Below, in pieces: positions 63,718-64,000 of a stretch of DNA of 64,000 nucleotides. Made by a program: the position numbers and the translations under genes. Below the pieces are notes generated by a model. The model made no database searches. It was not told where the DNA came from and saw only the letters and a program-made list of their open reading frames with translations. Within the stretch, counting starts at the first letter, position 1; each line of letters begins with the position of its first letter. Origin of the DNA: Thermosynechococcus sp. (lineage in GTDB: Bacteria; Cyanobacteriota; Cyanobacteriia; Thermosynechococcales; Thermosynechococcaceae); assembly GCF_025999095.1 (NCBI RefSeq), contig NZ_AP024678.1, positions 1,209,527 through 1,273,526 on the forward strand. Reading direction: 5' to 3'.

Positions 63718-63779
63718 TATACAATGGTTATTTGTCCTAAAATAACAGCCGTAGCCACCAGCGCTGACGCTTGCTGTTA
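63718..63779 (+). promoter_or_regulatory. Predicted rplI promoter and leader hairpin
   Basis: TATACAAT (63718-63725) contains the -10 hexamer TACAAT. About 17 bases into the transcript TAACAGC (63743-63749) pairs with GCTGTTA (63773-63779), enclosing an inner AGCG/CGCT stem. The hairpin ends 30 bases before the rplI ATG and has no U-tract, so it may be a ribosomal-protein leader structure. No -35 box is clear. Feedback by L9 or a partner is speculation. Confidence 0.45.
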
Positions 63780-63809
63780 ACCCATCCAGTTCAACGAAAG
63801 AGGATCCCC

Positions 63810-64000
63810 ATGGCAAAGCGGGTGCAAGTTGTCCTAAATCAAACCGTCAATAAACTCGGGCGAATGGGTCAAGTCGTCGAAGTCGCCCCCGGCTATGCCC
63901 GTAATTACCTATTCCCAAGAGGGATTGCCGAGCCAGCAACCCCCAGTGCCCTCCGGCGCGTAGAGCGGCTGCAAGAAAAAGAACGGCAGCGGCTCGCCGA
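63810..64000 (+). CDS. rplI: Ribosomal protein L9, 3'-truncated by the window edge
   Basis: The start ATG 63810 opens a frame that is open to the window end (63 codons), reading [20 protein letters not shown] and then [20 protein letters not shown]. This is the N-terminal domain of L9, which binds 23S rRNA, with the GxVVEVxxGYARNYLxP signature. The following charged helix ([15 protein letters not shown]) is the start of the long connecting helix. AGAGGA lies about seven bases upstream of the ATG. The C-terminal domain is off the window. Confidence 0.95.
   Translation, partial: MAKRVQVVLNQTVNKLGRMGQVVEVAPGYARNYLFPRGIAEPATPSALRRVERLQEKERQRLA

Overview
The window is a gene-dense, non-repetitive chromosomal segment of a thermophilic unicellular cyanobacterium, most likely Thermosynechococcus or a very close relative. 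The evidence is the set of photosystem genes (psaL, psaI, psaF, psaJ, psbU, ycf37), whose products read like the proteins known from that genus, together with light-independent protochlorophyllide reductase (chlB), the cyanobacterial nitrate-assimilation genes (nirA-nrtABCD-narB-narM, ntcB, cnaT) and many copies of the cyanobacterial palindrome GCGATCGC (HIP1). I see no IS element, prophage, CRISPR array, tRNA or rRNA.

Layout. 1-6.4 kb: the 3' part of pth, an FtsX/MacB-type permease, a 33-codon membrane ORF overlapping a sugar-type ABC permease, a two-gene K+ channel/RCK operon, and sdhA with a possible tiny hydrophobic ORF in front. 6.6-15.6 kb: a GNAT acetyltransferase, a class C PBP-type D,D-peptidase, a flavodiiron protein with a degenerate iron site (Flv1-like), a hemerythrin, a methyltransferase, an hpnA-like epimerase and gyrA. 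16-20.6 kb: glutamate synthase split between two frames by one extra base at a CTT-AGA-C heptamer. 20.7-25.9 kb: a hybrid sensor kinase, ureE and ureF, then a short fossil of another kinase 3' end and a methyltransferase.

26-41.7 kb is a nitrate-assimilation island. moeA-moaA-moaC/mobA-moaD-moaE make the molybdenum cofactor. ntcB-cnaT encode regulators. The opposite strand carries nirA-nrtA-nrtB-nrtC-nrtD-narB-narM, which import nitrate and reduce it through nitrite to ammonium. Both ntcB and nirA have an exact GTA-N8-TAC NtcA site followed at 22 bases by a TAN3T -10 box. The ammonium would enter the GS-GOGAT cycle, whose GOGAT lies about 10 kb away, and MoeB at 55 kb would activate MoaD.

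42-64 kb: ahcY, a small secreted protein, chlB, gltA, gatB, nnr (NAD(P)HX repair), anmK, a fused two-domain ABC permease, a SIMPL protein, a DUF3370 protein, moeB-rhodanese, psaL-psaI, ycf37, an MCE protein, nadB, psbU, an FHA-linked class III nucleotide cyclase, psaF-psaJ and the start of rplI. Three strong intrinsic terminators are visible, after ahcY, psaI and psaJ.

The items most worth a second look are the glutamate synthase frameshift, the kinase 3'-end echo around ureEF, the two identically spaced NtcA promoters, the MoaC-MobA fusion, the unusual K+ channel filter and the unannotated small hydrophobic ORFs. I do not see a wholly new multi-gene system in this window.
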